From: Tricholoma matsutake
Taxonomy: Eukaryota > Basidiomycota > Agaricomycetes > Agaricales > Tricholomataceae
Direction of reading: 5' to 3'
Length of the DNA: 64,000 nt
Assembly: GCA_026075535.2 (NCBI GenBank)
Contig: AP026543.1
Location: 3,224,001 to 3,288,000, forward strand
A program made the position numbers and the translations under genes. Below are positions 35,484-49,656 of this stretch, piece after piece (the stretch's first letter is position 1; each line of letters opens with the position of its first letter). The notes beneath the pieces are model-generated. The model saw only the letters and a list, made by a program, of their open reading frames with translations, did no database searches and was not told the origin of the DNA.

Positions 35484-38213
35484 TTAAGCAACGTAAGCGA
35501 AAGTATCCTTGGAGCCTTCTACCCGCTCGATGTATTCCTTTTCCAAAAGTGTCTCTATAGCCTGTAATGAATATACATCGATTAGTTTTATGATGATACC
35601 TGCCTCAGTGTCAACCCCACCTTCTTGATATCGGGTATCTTGGGAGCGAATCGCTGCGAGATCTGTGAAATGACCTCCTGAATCAGCGCCTGATTCTTCA
35701 TCGTCTTGCGAGCTTTCATAATTCTACCATCAACCAATGAGCTTCCTTCGGGTCACACAACATTGAGTATTGCGTTTACCGAACAATTGTTGCCTGAATC
35801 ACGTATTTCCTGTCCTCGTCGACGGCTTTGAGGACATCCGAAGACTCAGCCTTCACCTCCGCCTTGATAGGCAAATTTAAGTTGACGCGAATCTTCTTCG
35901 ACTTGAAGTCTGACGCACCATCAATTAACTCTGAGTAAAAGATGGACTCCAATCGACTTACTAGGATTGAGATCATATTGGTCCGTTTCCTCATTGATAA
36001 GGATCTTCGCCTTCACCAGGAGTGCCAGCACCTGAGACAATAGATCCTTCGGAATTGACGTCGCTGCAACCAGTTCATCCAACGACATGGTATCATTTCT
36101 ATTATACTGCAGCAGCACCGCCATCTGATACGAGCTCGTCATCAAAATGTACTTCTGATTCAGGTAATTCGTCCGCAACTCGTTTTTGGAGTAGTTCCAC
36201 AGCCATGTAAGTTTGCGCCCCGAGTGCTTCGTCTGGTAGTACTTCTGGAAACGGTCGTATGTCGCAATGATTTCGGCGGGGATGATGAAGTCGTGCGGTG
36301 GTGGGTTGAGCGGCCAGAAGTTTGTGCCGAGCACCATAATACTGAATGTGATGTCCATGTCGTCGTGGTTCTGTGCCATGCGTTCTTTAAAAGAGTCGGT
36401 GATGTCTTTGCTAAGACTCATGTCTGCATGGATGATTAGTGCATTAGGTACAACAGCTCTACGCGGGTGACATACCAGTGAACATGCGCTGGAGCTTGTT
36501 GGTGTATTCGAAACCGCAGGCCTCCTTCAGCTTCGAGATCATACTGGATTCGCTCTCGTCTGAGGCGGAAACTCCGTGGATAAGCCTTTTGGAAAGTTTA
36601 GTCGTGTAGAAGGTTTGGAACACGTCCTTGTCTTCCAGGTACTTAAAGAGGATCATCTGGACGAGGGTGGAAGTGAGACCATCAAATTTGACGGTACAAC
36701 GGGCACATACCACACGATTCAATGCGCCTTCCAGATCGTCTTCCTCTGCCATCTTGTTGTTCCTCCGCAACAGCATATCAGCATGCTTTGCAATCAGCTC
36801 CGGCGACTTCGTCGATGAAGCGCCCGTCGCAGCATTACGATTAACGAACTCTCGGCATGCCTTATCGAGGCTAGCCGCAAACCCGGCCTCTCCCTTGAAA
36901 CTCCGGGTGACAGTCTCCGAGTTCTTACGGTGGACGTCCAGCAACGCGTCTACATATGCTTTCGGATCCAATGCGTCAACGGTAGCACCTCCCTCGCCGA
37001 CAAGTTTCGAAATCGCCGTCAGTCCGGCCTGCTTGACGTGCCCCTCGAATCTCTTCCGCAGCGGCTCCAAGCCCTCAGGAATACGCGAAAGCAGTGCATA
37101 CATGCGCTGTAGATCCTCGTCCTGGTCAAAATCTAGCAGTGTCTGGAAGCTGTCCCACATCCGCTCGGCGTGTTCGCGGATAAGCACATGCTCACATTTA
37201 CCAATGAGCTCCTTGCGAGTCTTGGTGTTTAGATATCGTTCGACGCGATCCTCTTCCTCTCGGAGGCGCTCCTCAGCTTTCTTCAGGTAATCTGAAACGT
37301 TGTTCTGTGCAAGGAATGATTCTGACTCCATTTTATAGTATTGGTCTGTAGCAGCGATAAAAGGGCCTTCGAGATGTTCCTTGTAGATATCTAGACACTC
37401 CTTGTTGGGATCGGTGTTATCAAGCCCGAGCGAGACGAAAGAGTCCACGACTTTTTTAACTAGACCTTGGTCGATGACCTCGCCGTTGCGTTGGAGCGTG
37501 ATAAGCCGCAGCACGGCACCAGCTAGTTTGTGATCGTCTTTTTGTATATGTAAAAAGAAGTAATCTTTCCACTGAGAAAGGGCAAGCTATAACGTTATAA
37601 AGTGAGCTAATGCAATGTGTTTTTGTTGGCGAGCTGACCGACCGTGTATACTTGATAAACCGCCTTCTTCCCCTCGTCTCTCTCCCGTTTCACCCAATAA
37701 CGATTGAGATATGTAAATAGTCGGTTCAGATAGTTGGCACCTGTTGTATAACGATCCCATTCTGCAGCATAATACCTTAGGAGGTCGACGTCCTGCAATT
37801 TGTCAGATTTCTGCGCAGACAGTGAGTTCATCACAACGCATTATATGACTAGGATACAAACATCAATCATGGGCTTGAAATGGGCCACGAAGTATGCGTA
37901 GAGCTTCTTATACAGATCTGAGCCCACTAGGTTTGCGCCACCTATCAGAACCAAAATGAGAAACCGAGGTATTAGCAACTCATAGACGCTCACTTCTATC
38001 GCCAGCTGTGCCCAGTTTTCCATGCAACTTTGTCGATGTGCAATAATTGTACACCGTGGTGTATAAGCTTGTGTAACCTGTAAAAGACAACCCCTGTTCA
38101 AGCCGAGTCATTATGTGGTCCACCCCCTCGTTCAAAAAGTTCCATGTCTCATCGAGGTCCGCGGTGCGAGGGGGCATATTGGTGAAGGCATTAGACGGGG
38201 TGGAGGATGCCAT
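35484..38213 (-). CDS. CUL1: Cullin-1 scaffold of SCF ubiquitin ligases
   Basis: Minus-strand exons are 38213-37994, 37941-37862, 37810-37643, 37586-36711, 36656-36476, 36423-35962, 35909-35780, 35723-35621 and 35561-35484, giving 765 residues. The N-terminal Skp1/F-box-adaptor region includes SLYTTVYNYCTST and LLRYYAAEWDRYTTGANYLN. The cullin-homology core reads MILFKYLEDKDVFQTFYTTK then LSKRLIHGVSASDESESSMI and ACGFEYTNKLQRMFTDMSLS, followed by the Rbx1-binding segment. The C-terminal winged helix carries the neddylation lysine region IVRIMKARKTMKNQALIQEV and ends KDTFAYVA. It organises SCF E3 ligases controlling cell-cycle proteolysis. Intron 4 (36657-36710, 54 nt) is a stop-free multiple of three. 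The acceptor of exon 3 has an alternative 15 nt downstream (after TTGCAG). Confidence 0.93.
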
Positions 38214-39109
38214 GATGGTCGTGGTAAGAGAGAAATGAAACCCGGTGACTCCCCTACAAAGTGTTTGCGTTTAGCGCTAATCAGTTTAGGTAAGCAATAC
38301 CCAACTGAACTTGGCGGATTCTCCGTTTTCTGCCTACTTACGGCTTTGTGCATGCGGGATTATCGTACCTGGTCCTATTCAAGAAGGCTCTCATCTCGGG
38401 TAAACTCGCCACACTAATCCTGGAGATCGTGTACACGCTGGCACAGCCCATATCTTAATTTTGACCTCTTGGATACAGTGTTGGAACCCCGATTTCTTGC
38501 AACAGCTCTGGGCAAGCACCAAAATAGCAACAGCCGTTCGCTCTGCGGATAATCTATGCCTACAAGCAGGGTGCCAACCACTTCGATCAATGATGCCAGG
38601 GAATTCTTCGGAATGCTTGCAGAAACGCACAAAACAACTCATCTATGAATTTATTTGATTGTGTGTTGCACGTCGGGCAAATGTCAAGATTACTGTCCAT
38701 TCGTAGAGGTCTGCAGTGAACGGTATCTTACTTTGGCGAACTTTTACTATCAAAAGCTCTGTTGGTCAAATTTTATGTCTCTTGAGGCTCTCGGTCTAAA
38801 CAGGGATATTTGGTTACGGCAGCTAGATGGTACGCTATGATAGAAGGCCGCATGTTTCAAGCGCTAATATGAGTCCCACGAGGCCTCCCTCGATGTTAAA
38901 ATTGCACGGTTTGTCCTGGCGGAGAATCCGTCGTACGTGATCCAGCTTGTATATTAACATACATTGATAACACTAACGTCTTCATTTGCTGCAGACTGAC
39001 CCAGCCCCCGATATTAGCCATTCACTGGAAACTTCTGGTCGGCGAGTTAAACAAGCACCATTATTTTCCCATCGTCACGTTGACAAGGGTTGGCGCGTAG
39101 CTTCTTATC
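38214..39109. other. Divergent intergenic region CUL1 / DUF4470-MYND gene
   Basis: About 900 bp containing both promoters. Short open frames (38461-38658 and others) carry no recognisable motif. No repeat or RNA gene seen. Confidence 0.4.
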
Positions 39110-42100
39110 ATGGCCCATCATGTCCTGTTGCCCAGGAAAAACTTTTTCTATGCTATTGGAAACACTGCTCCAGTGTGCTTCACTCAAGATTTGGTTCCGG
39201 AGCAGGGTGCTAATATTCTCCTTCTGGGATGCGGAGATCCTCGAAGCATCCTGTATACAATATACGCCGATCTAGGAGCTCGTACGTCTCTTCAGATCTT
39301 CACGGTTGCATGTTAAACAGTCGTTGATACGTGTAGCCAATCGACGATTAGATTTTACGTGTTGCGACGTCGAGCCTGCTGTCCTGGGTGGGTGCTTATA
39401 ATCACGCAACAACACTCGCTTACTGATCTGAAATCACAGCACGCAATGTCCTTCTTTTCACTTTGCTTGCCGATGGAGATATTTCCATTCAAATCGACAA
39501 GATCTGGAATATTTTCTTCCACTTCTATCTCGATGCGCCTTCTCTCAGTCTGCTACGCAGTCAATGTCGTAAGCTCGCTGATTTGGCGATCGACATTAAC
39601 ACCTGGAGGAACAGCCCCTACAGCACCTTCCTAAAGTTTTGTGGAAAACATACTCTCTCTGAACTTCGCCGACATTGGATATTGTACGAAGCTACCGAGA
39701 GTCTTCCCCCGAATGAGACAAAAAGAGTCAGAGAGCTTTTTGCGAAGGGAAGTAGATCTGCGCTAGCACACCGTGACGAAAAACCATCAATAGTCAGGGC
39801 TGGCCGTTCAGCAGGTCCTCTTTGGGAAAATGCTCAAACTTTAGGCGCAGAGCACTTCGAACATTACTGGAAAACGGGAATAACCTCGAATGACAAACGG
39901 AAAATAGTTGCTGCGACGTTCTTGAACCCTACTTTTGCCTATTCCATGTCTGGCAGAGGGTTCAGCCTCCACTACGCGACTGATCCTATCCTGGCCTTTC
40001 ATCTCGCCGAGACCTTTGCTCCTACGAAGGCAGCCTCAAGCAATAAAGCTATATCTATTGGAGATCTTGCGGAATCTGTGAAATCGCAGTTCCATACTTG
40101 GTGTTTGGCGTTCCAATCTCGAGTTACCGTTGCAAGTGTTTCTGTCACACGCAACATTGTGATTCGGATGTTTACTGGCGATGCACTCGCTTTCTGTCAA
40201 GCTCTCCATCATTGCGCTCAGAATCACTCGATTGTATCCGGCATATATAGCTCGACGTGGGGAAGTAGTCAGATCAACCTTGACGGTGGAGGCTACGACA
40301 AGCCTTCGCCAGAGTCTCATTGTGCACCATTATCTTACGATATCATTGACACTTCCAACGTAACGGATCATGTTGGTTTATTGAACATTCTGATCGCCAG
40401 TCTCCCTTTACTTCGCAAGACTCCCTCGGCGGTTCTTCATACGAATTACCTCCTAGCAATGCAGGGTACATCGTCCAACAAGCTCGAAGACCGTGCTTGT
40501 GCTGATATCGCCACTCTTGCTCTGCTTCTTGGTGTTGTTCCTACTTCCTTTGTATCCGACTTCATCACGCAGTCAAACAGCCATGAAATCATAAGCTTTG
40601 CTTTGTCCTCCTCGACGTTTCATGAAGTTGTCTCCTGGAAGAGGCTGCCTCTGACGGCAGACTACGATCCTGCTCAGCCCTTGGCGTATGACCCTCGACA
40701 ACTGGGTACATTTTTATTTGGCATCTACCTGAGGATGTTTTCCGACGACAAGCTCCCTAACCTAAACGTTTTGAACCCATATGCATTGGCGCAGTCCATC
40801 CCTCATTATGTCAGAGCCACTTTTGTCGCCATGCTCCAACTCATTAGGCAAAGAGTATCCACCAATTGGGTTCAAGCAATGGACCATTTGGTAGCCTTGA
40901 TCGGAATGGATAGGACTCTCTTTGTAGGACACAATTATTATCAAGATCTCATGTGCCAGTTGCACATCCGCGGGATCCACTCGGTCGATGTGTTGACTTC
41001 TAACCCTCATAAAGCGGGGCAAGGGGAGGATTTCTTTCGGCGATGGAACGTCGTCCCACCCGTCGTCTGTATTGTTCTCAGAGTTCCTAGGACAGCACTG
41101 AAGGTGATCGAAGAAATGGATCCAGATGAGATCGGAAGACCGATACTACAATGTGAGGTGAAGAGTCGACCTAGCCCCAGCTGTTTAGGGTTTCAAAATG
41201 TGTTCTCATCCATCCAACTCTTCTTTGGCAACGTCACGTCTAGCGGCGTGGGGACATTGGTTACCGAAGAAGACCTCCGTCAATGGAATGGAACCTCTCC
41301 TCTCATAGCATCATTTCATGTGCCATCCTGGATTCTTAATCTGGGACCCTCTGATATACAGGTAGTCTTGTCTATCCGCGGTGCAGTGTATTCTCTCCTT
41401 CCCAAGCTTGGGCTAGAGATGTGCGTATTTTCAGCTTCGTTGACGGACAGTCAGCACGTTTTTGTTGTACGGGAGCGTCCCAATAATGAGCTGGAGCTGA
41501 AGAATCTTTTTAACACGGCTCCGCAACATCTCAGTTCAGGTAGTAACCTTGACGGAGGTGTTGTTTCTGTAAGAATGGGTGGTGGTGGGCATAAAGCATC
41601 TGGATTCACCGCACGGACCAATATCACTGAACCTGGAAAACGGGCCGCTTTGGCAAACAAGGCAGATGTAACCGTCAAGCAAGTCTCGCCCTACGGGATG
41701 CTGGCCTCTTTTGGACAGTTTGATCAAAGAATTAGTTTTCCTTTTCCCATTGATAGCAGCAATTCTAAAGTTCGGATAGCCCGTAAATCATTCTATATTG
41801 AGGTGAGCAGCGTTGCGTTACCTTTCTAGTATTGTTCAAGAAAGCAACATTTGCCAGGTGGACGTAGCAATAGCCACTACCCGTTCTCCATTCGGCCTCT
41901 CGCTGGATCCCTATCCTGCGCCTATGGATAATTCCCGGCCGAATCTTTGGAATGTCCATTACTTGACGCTTTCCCGACAGCCATCACTGAATGTGAGTTC
42001 ACCTGGGAGGCTGGAATTCTTACATACACATCTTGGACTTGCATTCTCTGATCGAGAACGAACAGCCAAGCTGTCCAAGGCCAACGATATTATTGTGGAT

Positions 42101-42817
42101 GTCAAGGAGAGCATCATGGTTATCCTCCTCCATTTTGCGGGTCTGAAGACTCCACAAACTCGCGTTTTCGGCCTGACGGATCCCAATGGCGGTGGAATCT
42201 ACACCCTCATATTTGTCAATGATCTTCGGCTCGACCTTTCGGCACACACAGTGGTTGCAGATGCATGTGTTCTCCCTTTGACTCATGCCGTCCTTGACAT
42301 GACAACCGTCAAAGGTGTGCTGAAAAAATTCAGCAGTGTGTTGAATGTTCGGACAGCCGCCAGAGAAGTCAAAGCCTGGAAGCAACTCCTCCCTGTTCTT
42401 GCAGAGCGTTGTAGAGAGTGGAAACATACAGAAAACTGCGAATACATTGTGACTGGTATCCCGGTGTCGACAGAATTTGATCAAAGTCCTCTCTGCAGCT
42501 GTGGGAAGGGGAAAGCAGTGCCTCCTGCATTCATGAAAAGCAGGTGGAAGGCTCTCTCGCCACTTGTCACCAGGATAGCTTTGGGTCCGCTGTTTTCAGT
42601 ATCTCATCTGGAGGAGATCGGGTTTGATATGAAGGAGAAAGCACGAGCAATCACTAGTCGAGCGAGTCCTAGCGTCTGTGCCAAATGTGGTGGTAATGGG
42701 AAACCCGACCTAATGAAGTGCAGCAGGTGCCGAGAAGTGAAATACTGCTCCAAGGCTTGCCAGAACGAAGATTGGAAAGCCCATAAAACTCAGTGCCGGT
42801 TGAAGGAACAGAAATGA
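39110..42817 (+). CDS. DUF4470 and MYND-zinc-finger protein
   Basis: Exons are 39110-39281, 39337-39387, 39440-41802 and 41858-42817, all in phase, giving 1181 residues. The N-terminus is a DUF4470 domain: FFYAIGNTAPVCFTQDL, ANILLLGCGDPRSILYTIYA and, across two introns, RRLDFTCCDVEPAVLARNVL. The LLGCGDPR motif resembles a nucleotide- or SAM-binding loop. About 1000 residues of unassigned, mostly globular sequence follow. The C-terminus is a MYND finger (CAKC-x8-CSRC-x4-YCSKAC-x8-H-x3-C). MYND modules usually bind Pro-rich peptides and are paired in fungi with DUF4470 in large families of unknown function. Exon 3 is 2.36 kb, unusually long here. Function not assignable. Confidence 0.83.
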
Positions 42818-43130
42818 ATTCTTATATCGCAAGGCTTTGTTAGAGCTCCATTCTTGCCTGCCTATGTACATTTAGATCGTTTCGTGATGTAAATACTTGT
42901 CATATTATCTGGCAAAGAACTACCCTCGTTCCTTATCGATATATCTCTTGCTGGCCCTATGATTTGTGACTAATTTGGTGGATTCGTCGGACGCCTTCAC
43001 CTTCGTGAAGCCACAGCACACTGCTACATCGGTCCACATCTGATTCGAACGCTTTTGGCAGGTCTTCCACAATTCAAGAATATCCAATATTGTACAGTCT
43101 AATACATACAACGAGTTGCTAGTACCCACA
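42818..43130. other. Convergent intergenic region
   Basis: About 310 bp between the stop codons of the MYND gene and the WBP2-like gene; two 3' UTRs expected, nothing else seen. Confidence 0.4.
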
Positions 43131-43853
43131 TTACATATTATAACCAGGCGGATTGTCGACAGGTACACCCGCAACGAAGGAAACTGACGAGGACTCAGCC
43201 GGCAAAGTATATGTCGCTAGACCAATAAATCAGTATTTGGAATAACAGCAGAGGCAAATGATCAAGCTGGTCACTTACGCAGGTCATACGACTCTTCTGC
43301 CTCGACCTGCCGTTTCATATATATAGCTCTCTCCCTCGTCTTCTCAAGCAGACTGACAAACTCGAACATTGCCCGGTCCCTAAACCGGATCTCGGCTCTT
43401 GTTCCTTCAGTTAGTCCTCCCTCGGGTGAGGGCTTGATATCGAATGAGAGGTAATTTGATGCGAATGTCGGCTGCTCAAACCTCGTAGACAGAATTGCTG
43501 GTAGTGGGACCGAGAGGGATTCGAAAGATGCGCCGGCGTCAGTGGTGAATATAAGCTATTGGCACATTAAACGCGAGAACAGGTAGTGAGGAAGTAAATG
43601 ACTTGAAATGAGTGCCGTTTACAGCTCACAAGAAGGATATATAACGCACTCGTTTATCAGTGAGCCATACGTTGCCTATTGCCGTGAGTTTCTTGCTCCC
43701 CCCAGATCCGCCTGCGGATGCTGGGCCCGACGGTGGTACATCTGGAACTGTCAGCGAGACTTCCACTCCACCATCGATGGTCGTAATTGTCATCTCGTTT
43801 GGTAAGGGGATAGGGGAGCGATTCGGGTTAAGCATTGTCCAATTTAGCGCCAT
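43131..43853 (-). CDS. WBP2-like GRAM-domain protein
   Basis: Minus-strand exons are 43853-43650, 43555-43279 and 43216-43131, giving 188 residues. The start MALNWTMLNPNRSPIPLPNE is characteristic of the WW-domain-binding protein 2 family. The GRAM domain contains KLTAIGNVWLTDKRLIFTTD, FASNYLSFDIKPSPEGG and AEIRFRDRAMFEFVSLLEK. The C-terminus ends NPPGYNM, a PPxY motif that binds WW domains, as in animal WBP2. A role as an adaptor for Nedd4/Rsp5-type ubiquitin ligases is inferred from this motif. All junctions in phase. The tRNA-Arg gene begins 99 bp upstream of its start codon. Confidence 0.86.
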
Positions 43854-43951
43854 GGTGAATGTTTCGTTGGAGGATCGCAGCACTGAAAGCACAAAGTGCG
43901 GAAATAGTGAGATGAAGAGGAGAAGAAGCTATAATAATGTTTCACATGTAT

Positions 43952-44035
43952 GGCTACCTAGCGCAATGGTAGCGCGTTTGGCTTCGATTGCTAAGCGGTA
44001 CCAAAAGGTTGCAGGTTCGAGTCCTGCGGTGGTCA
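43952..44035 (+). tRNA. tRNA-Arg (TCG) with 12-nt intron, copy 1
   Basis: Acceptor GGCTACC pairs with GGTGGTC (two G-T wobbles) and is followed by A. D stem GCGC/GCGC, anticodon stem TTTGG/CCAAA, loop CT-TCG-A with an intron at 43988-43999, T arm GCAGG-TTCGAGT-CCTGC. A T5 terminator follows at 44036. The mature sequence is identical to copy 2 at 52523. Confidence 0.9.
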
Positions 44036-44196
44036 TTTTTGTGTTTCCTTTTTATGTGCGACGTTCGTATTTTGCAATTTACGATAGCCTTTTATGTTTC
44101 AATATAGATAACTCAATGCTGTGAATTACAATGTAATCGTTGTTGGTGAAGTATGGTGAAGTATGTACTTGCAAAAAGGCACTGTCATCCCCTCGC

Positions 44197-46672
<2,476 letters not shown>

Positions 46673-46799
46673 CCAAGAAAATAAAAAATAAAAACCAAAA
46701 AAGATAATTTTTGCTTCCACCTTGCATCGATCAGACGCGACTGGTCATGTGATGGTTCTACCGGGATAGCATAATAAGAACAAATAAGCCTCGTCCTTG
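46673..46799. promoter_or_regulatory. Bidirectional promoter, CDC7 / DNAJC28-like gene
   Basis: 127 bp separate the two start codons. It contains GACGCGAC near 46,734-46,741, close to the ACGCG core bound by G1/S (MBF/SBF-type) factors in yeasts. That this site works here is inference. Confidence 0.4.
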
Positions 46800-48216
46800 A
46801 TGCAACAGGCCATACACCGATATACAAAAGTCTACAAACCCTATCTGAACCAGGTTTCTATACGAAACAACCATAACTCACAAGATGCTGGTACCAGCGC
46901 AAGTACAAGGCTTTTCGCAGACGCTGCTCGTGAAGAGGTAGAAGCACAATCTCAGCCAAGGACCGCCTCACGTATTCCTTTACTAGAGAATCAGTATGAG
47001 AATTGGACAGGAGATGAAAGCATGCATGACACTGTCCTTCGCATGCTAGTTGACAAGTACAAACCTTTGCGGAGCGGGTCAATCCAATCAGCTGAACAGA
47101 GGCTGAAACAGAATCCGCCCAAGGTATGGTCCAGCGATCAGATATCAACTGTGCGGTCTACTGGGTCTTGGGCGACCCAACCGCTGCTTCCGTCCTCTGA
47201 AGACCATAGGCCTTGGCATACACAGTTTAAGGCGCCGTCACACGCGACGTCGTCGATCAAGCATGCTAATATACCCCCGGTGTCTGCACGGAAGCCTAGT
47301 ATTACCCCTATAGATGACCGTGCAAGGAGGAAGGAGAAGGAGGCGAAGCAGAAAGAAGAGCGTGTGCGACGGCTTGCCCAGGCCCGGGAGTCGATATTGG
47401 ATTATCGATTGGGCATTAAACGTGCCAGTGATGGTATGAGGAGGTCGAATCCTCTTAGTCTGAAAGGGTGGTCTGGACTTATTGAGGATAAGATCCAGGT
47501 TGGTAACCTACCAAGGGCTTGTTCCAGACTTACGCTTCTCGCAGGCAGCACGGAGCAAGGGTTTGTTCAAGACAGTCAAGGGAAGAGGTCAGCCAATTGT
47601 TCGCCACATTGACGAGTCGAACCCTTTCATTGCTCGGGAAGAATTTCTCATGAATCGTATTGTTCAGAGAAATGGTGCTGCGCCTCCGTGGGTAGAAGTT
47701 CAAGGAGGTAAGTTAACTTGAATAAGCAACCTCTCCATTGCAGGTTCCACGCTGAATCCCTCTCTGTCATCAGAACTAGATGCTGCCATCTACTCTTTCC
47801 GCGAAATCCTCCGCCAATCCTGGATACGACAAGCCGTCCGTAATCTAACAACAAATAACCCTCCCGCTTTGCTCCACACCTTTACTCTGCAAGACATCAA
47901 AGTCTTCCGCGACCCTGAATGGGAGCAGCGCGAACGGTCGTACCACGAAGTCGTGTTAAAGGAGGTAAACTCTCTTGTACGCAAATACAACGGGGTTGCC
48001 CCATACGCTGTTCGTCGCCCGTTCTATGTTAGGGATGTCGAGATGGAGAGAGTGTTGGAGGCATGCGCTGAAGATATCTCGAGGGAGTTGGCTGAGAGAG
48101 CGAAGAATCCAGTTGCGAATGCAAATGCAAGCGAAGTCGGGGAGGTGTGGAGCATTGGTGACCACCTGCGGCAATGGGTAGAACGCGTCTTTTCGAAGCT
48201 GAGGACAAGGAGGTAG
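46800..48216 (+). CDS. DNAJC28-like (DUF1992) protein
   Basis: Exons are 46800-47498, 47545-47707 and 47744-48216, giving 444 residues. The DUF1992 core reads LSLKGWSGLIEDKIQ, then RSKGLFKTVKGRGQPI and SNPFIAREEFLMNRIVQRNG followed by APPWVEVQG. This is the conserved region of DNAJC28-type proteins (GxFdnLpGkGkPl and the LKxxGxxPxWvel block). The C-terminal half is helical and charged, with REILRQSWIRQAVRNL and FRDPEWEQRERSYHEV. The N-terminus is basic and could be a mitochondrial presequence. No J domain is present. Function is not established; mitochondrial location is inference. It is divergent from CDC7. Confidence 0.82.
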
Positions 48217-48731
48217 TGATTATAGGTCGACTAATTTATCATGCCCCTTTGTATATATCACACCGATTCCATAACTTATATGACGGACATGCGTATCATG
48301 GACGTCTACGTAACCCTGTTTCAAATCTAGGAACCTGGAGGTCCATTCAGCAACATATACGTTCACAACTCGAGTCTCGGTGTTGTCTGAGACTCGTCTT
48401 ATAGTCTTATATGGAAAACACTCAGACTGTGACCGACCTCGGAAGCCCATTATTCCGGTCAAAGTTCGCGGAGTGATTGCTAGTGATTGCCGCAGAGAAC
48501 AATGAGCCAAGGCGGACAGGTATAAAAAAAAATCAAATCGCCTGGTTGCCTCGAGGCACACCTCGCTTTTTGTGCACGACCAAGAGTCATTCTAGCCAAG
48601 ATACCTCGCTCCGGGCCCATCTAATCTCAGGCTATAAAGAGCAGTTCGTTTCTCATATCCACTTCTCTCTACTATTCAGCCTCGACCCTCTTTATATCCG
48701 CTTGTTTCCCATCTCTTTTTTTACAAAACCC

Positions 48732-49140
48732 ATGTCCTCTTACGATTTTGGTGATGAAATCATCGTGAGTCTACTCGAGTTACCACTATCCCTACTAGTT
48801 ACTTACTACTGTTCATATAGCCCGGTGACGTCGTTGCCCTCAGCCACGGTGTGAAAGGCAAACAAGAAGGTCTCGTCATCGGTACCCACATCGACTACTA
48901 CGTAAGCCCCTCACCCACCTTTCTTGCTTTTGCTCTTTCTGATGCTACCATCCATACCGATCCCAGGGCCGTCAAGTGCTTGAATTGCGGATGGATCCAC
49001 GGTACTACGACGTGCACAATGCATACATACACCATGTCCCATACGAACCAGGCGCCATCACACGCGTGCGACGCACTATCTCCCACTCCCGCCCTAGTCC
49101 AACGAGGCAACGCACGATCGAGCGACGCATCTACTGGTGA
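48732..49140 (+). CDS. Small unrecognised protein (95 aa)
   Basis: Exons are 48732-48764, 48821-48901 and 48967-49140, joined by GTGAGT and GTAAGC introns and in phase. The product begins MSSYDFGDEIIPGDVVALSH and continues GVKGKQEGLVIGTHIDYYGR, suggesting a small SH3-like beta barrel, followed by LRMDPRYYDVHNAYIHHVPY and an Arg/Ser-rich basic end. I do not recognise a family. Support comes from two good introns, preserved frame, and a preceding CT-rich leader with an ATG in good context. Confidence 0.6.
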
Positions 49141-49656
49141 TGATGATGTCTGCACACTGGCCCATGATGAAATGGTGTTCAAATCTTATCGTGTAAATAT
49201 GCTTCGTGACCCCTTTTCCCCCCTCGCCCCTGCTGTGATCATCGTCACTGGGGGATGATAGTTGACAACGCGAAAAGGACTATGCGCTCACTATAGACAT
49301 CACAACTCGGATTCTTATCACTTTTGACAAGTATCTATATAAATGGTCCTGTATTGTTGCCAGCTCAACAACTTGCTCATCTTTTTCGCAATTCTTCGAA
49401 ATAAACAAAGATCAATAAAATAATTATATGTAATCAACCAGATACCGCCTCTCCACGGAGTTAGAGCGGTACCTACACTAGGCGGGTTCTATATAGCATA
49501 ATAACAAATGAGAGGGGACGTGATAGAAAGACTGCATGCATAAAAAGTAGGGAGTGGTCGGCAATATAAGTCGCTGCGCGGACATAAGCAGCACAGTGTG
49601 ATAGAAACCTAGGAATACATTGCGATTGATACCAATAAATCATGATAAAACTCTCT
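49141..49656. other. Convergent intergenic region
   Basis: About 500 bp between the small gene and the ubiquitin-protease gene. Two 3' UTRs expected; no other feature seen. Confidence 0.4.

Noticed and set aside
35288..35560. Open frame that could be a small gene downstream of the WD40 gene
   Set aside because: It overlaps the terminal cullin-1 exon (35484-35561) antisense and the rest is the cullin 3' UTR; no motif.
36628..37290. Plus-strand frame of 220 codons, Ser/Arg-rich
   Set aside because: Antisense to the conserved cullin-1 core exon.
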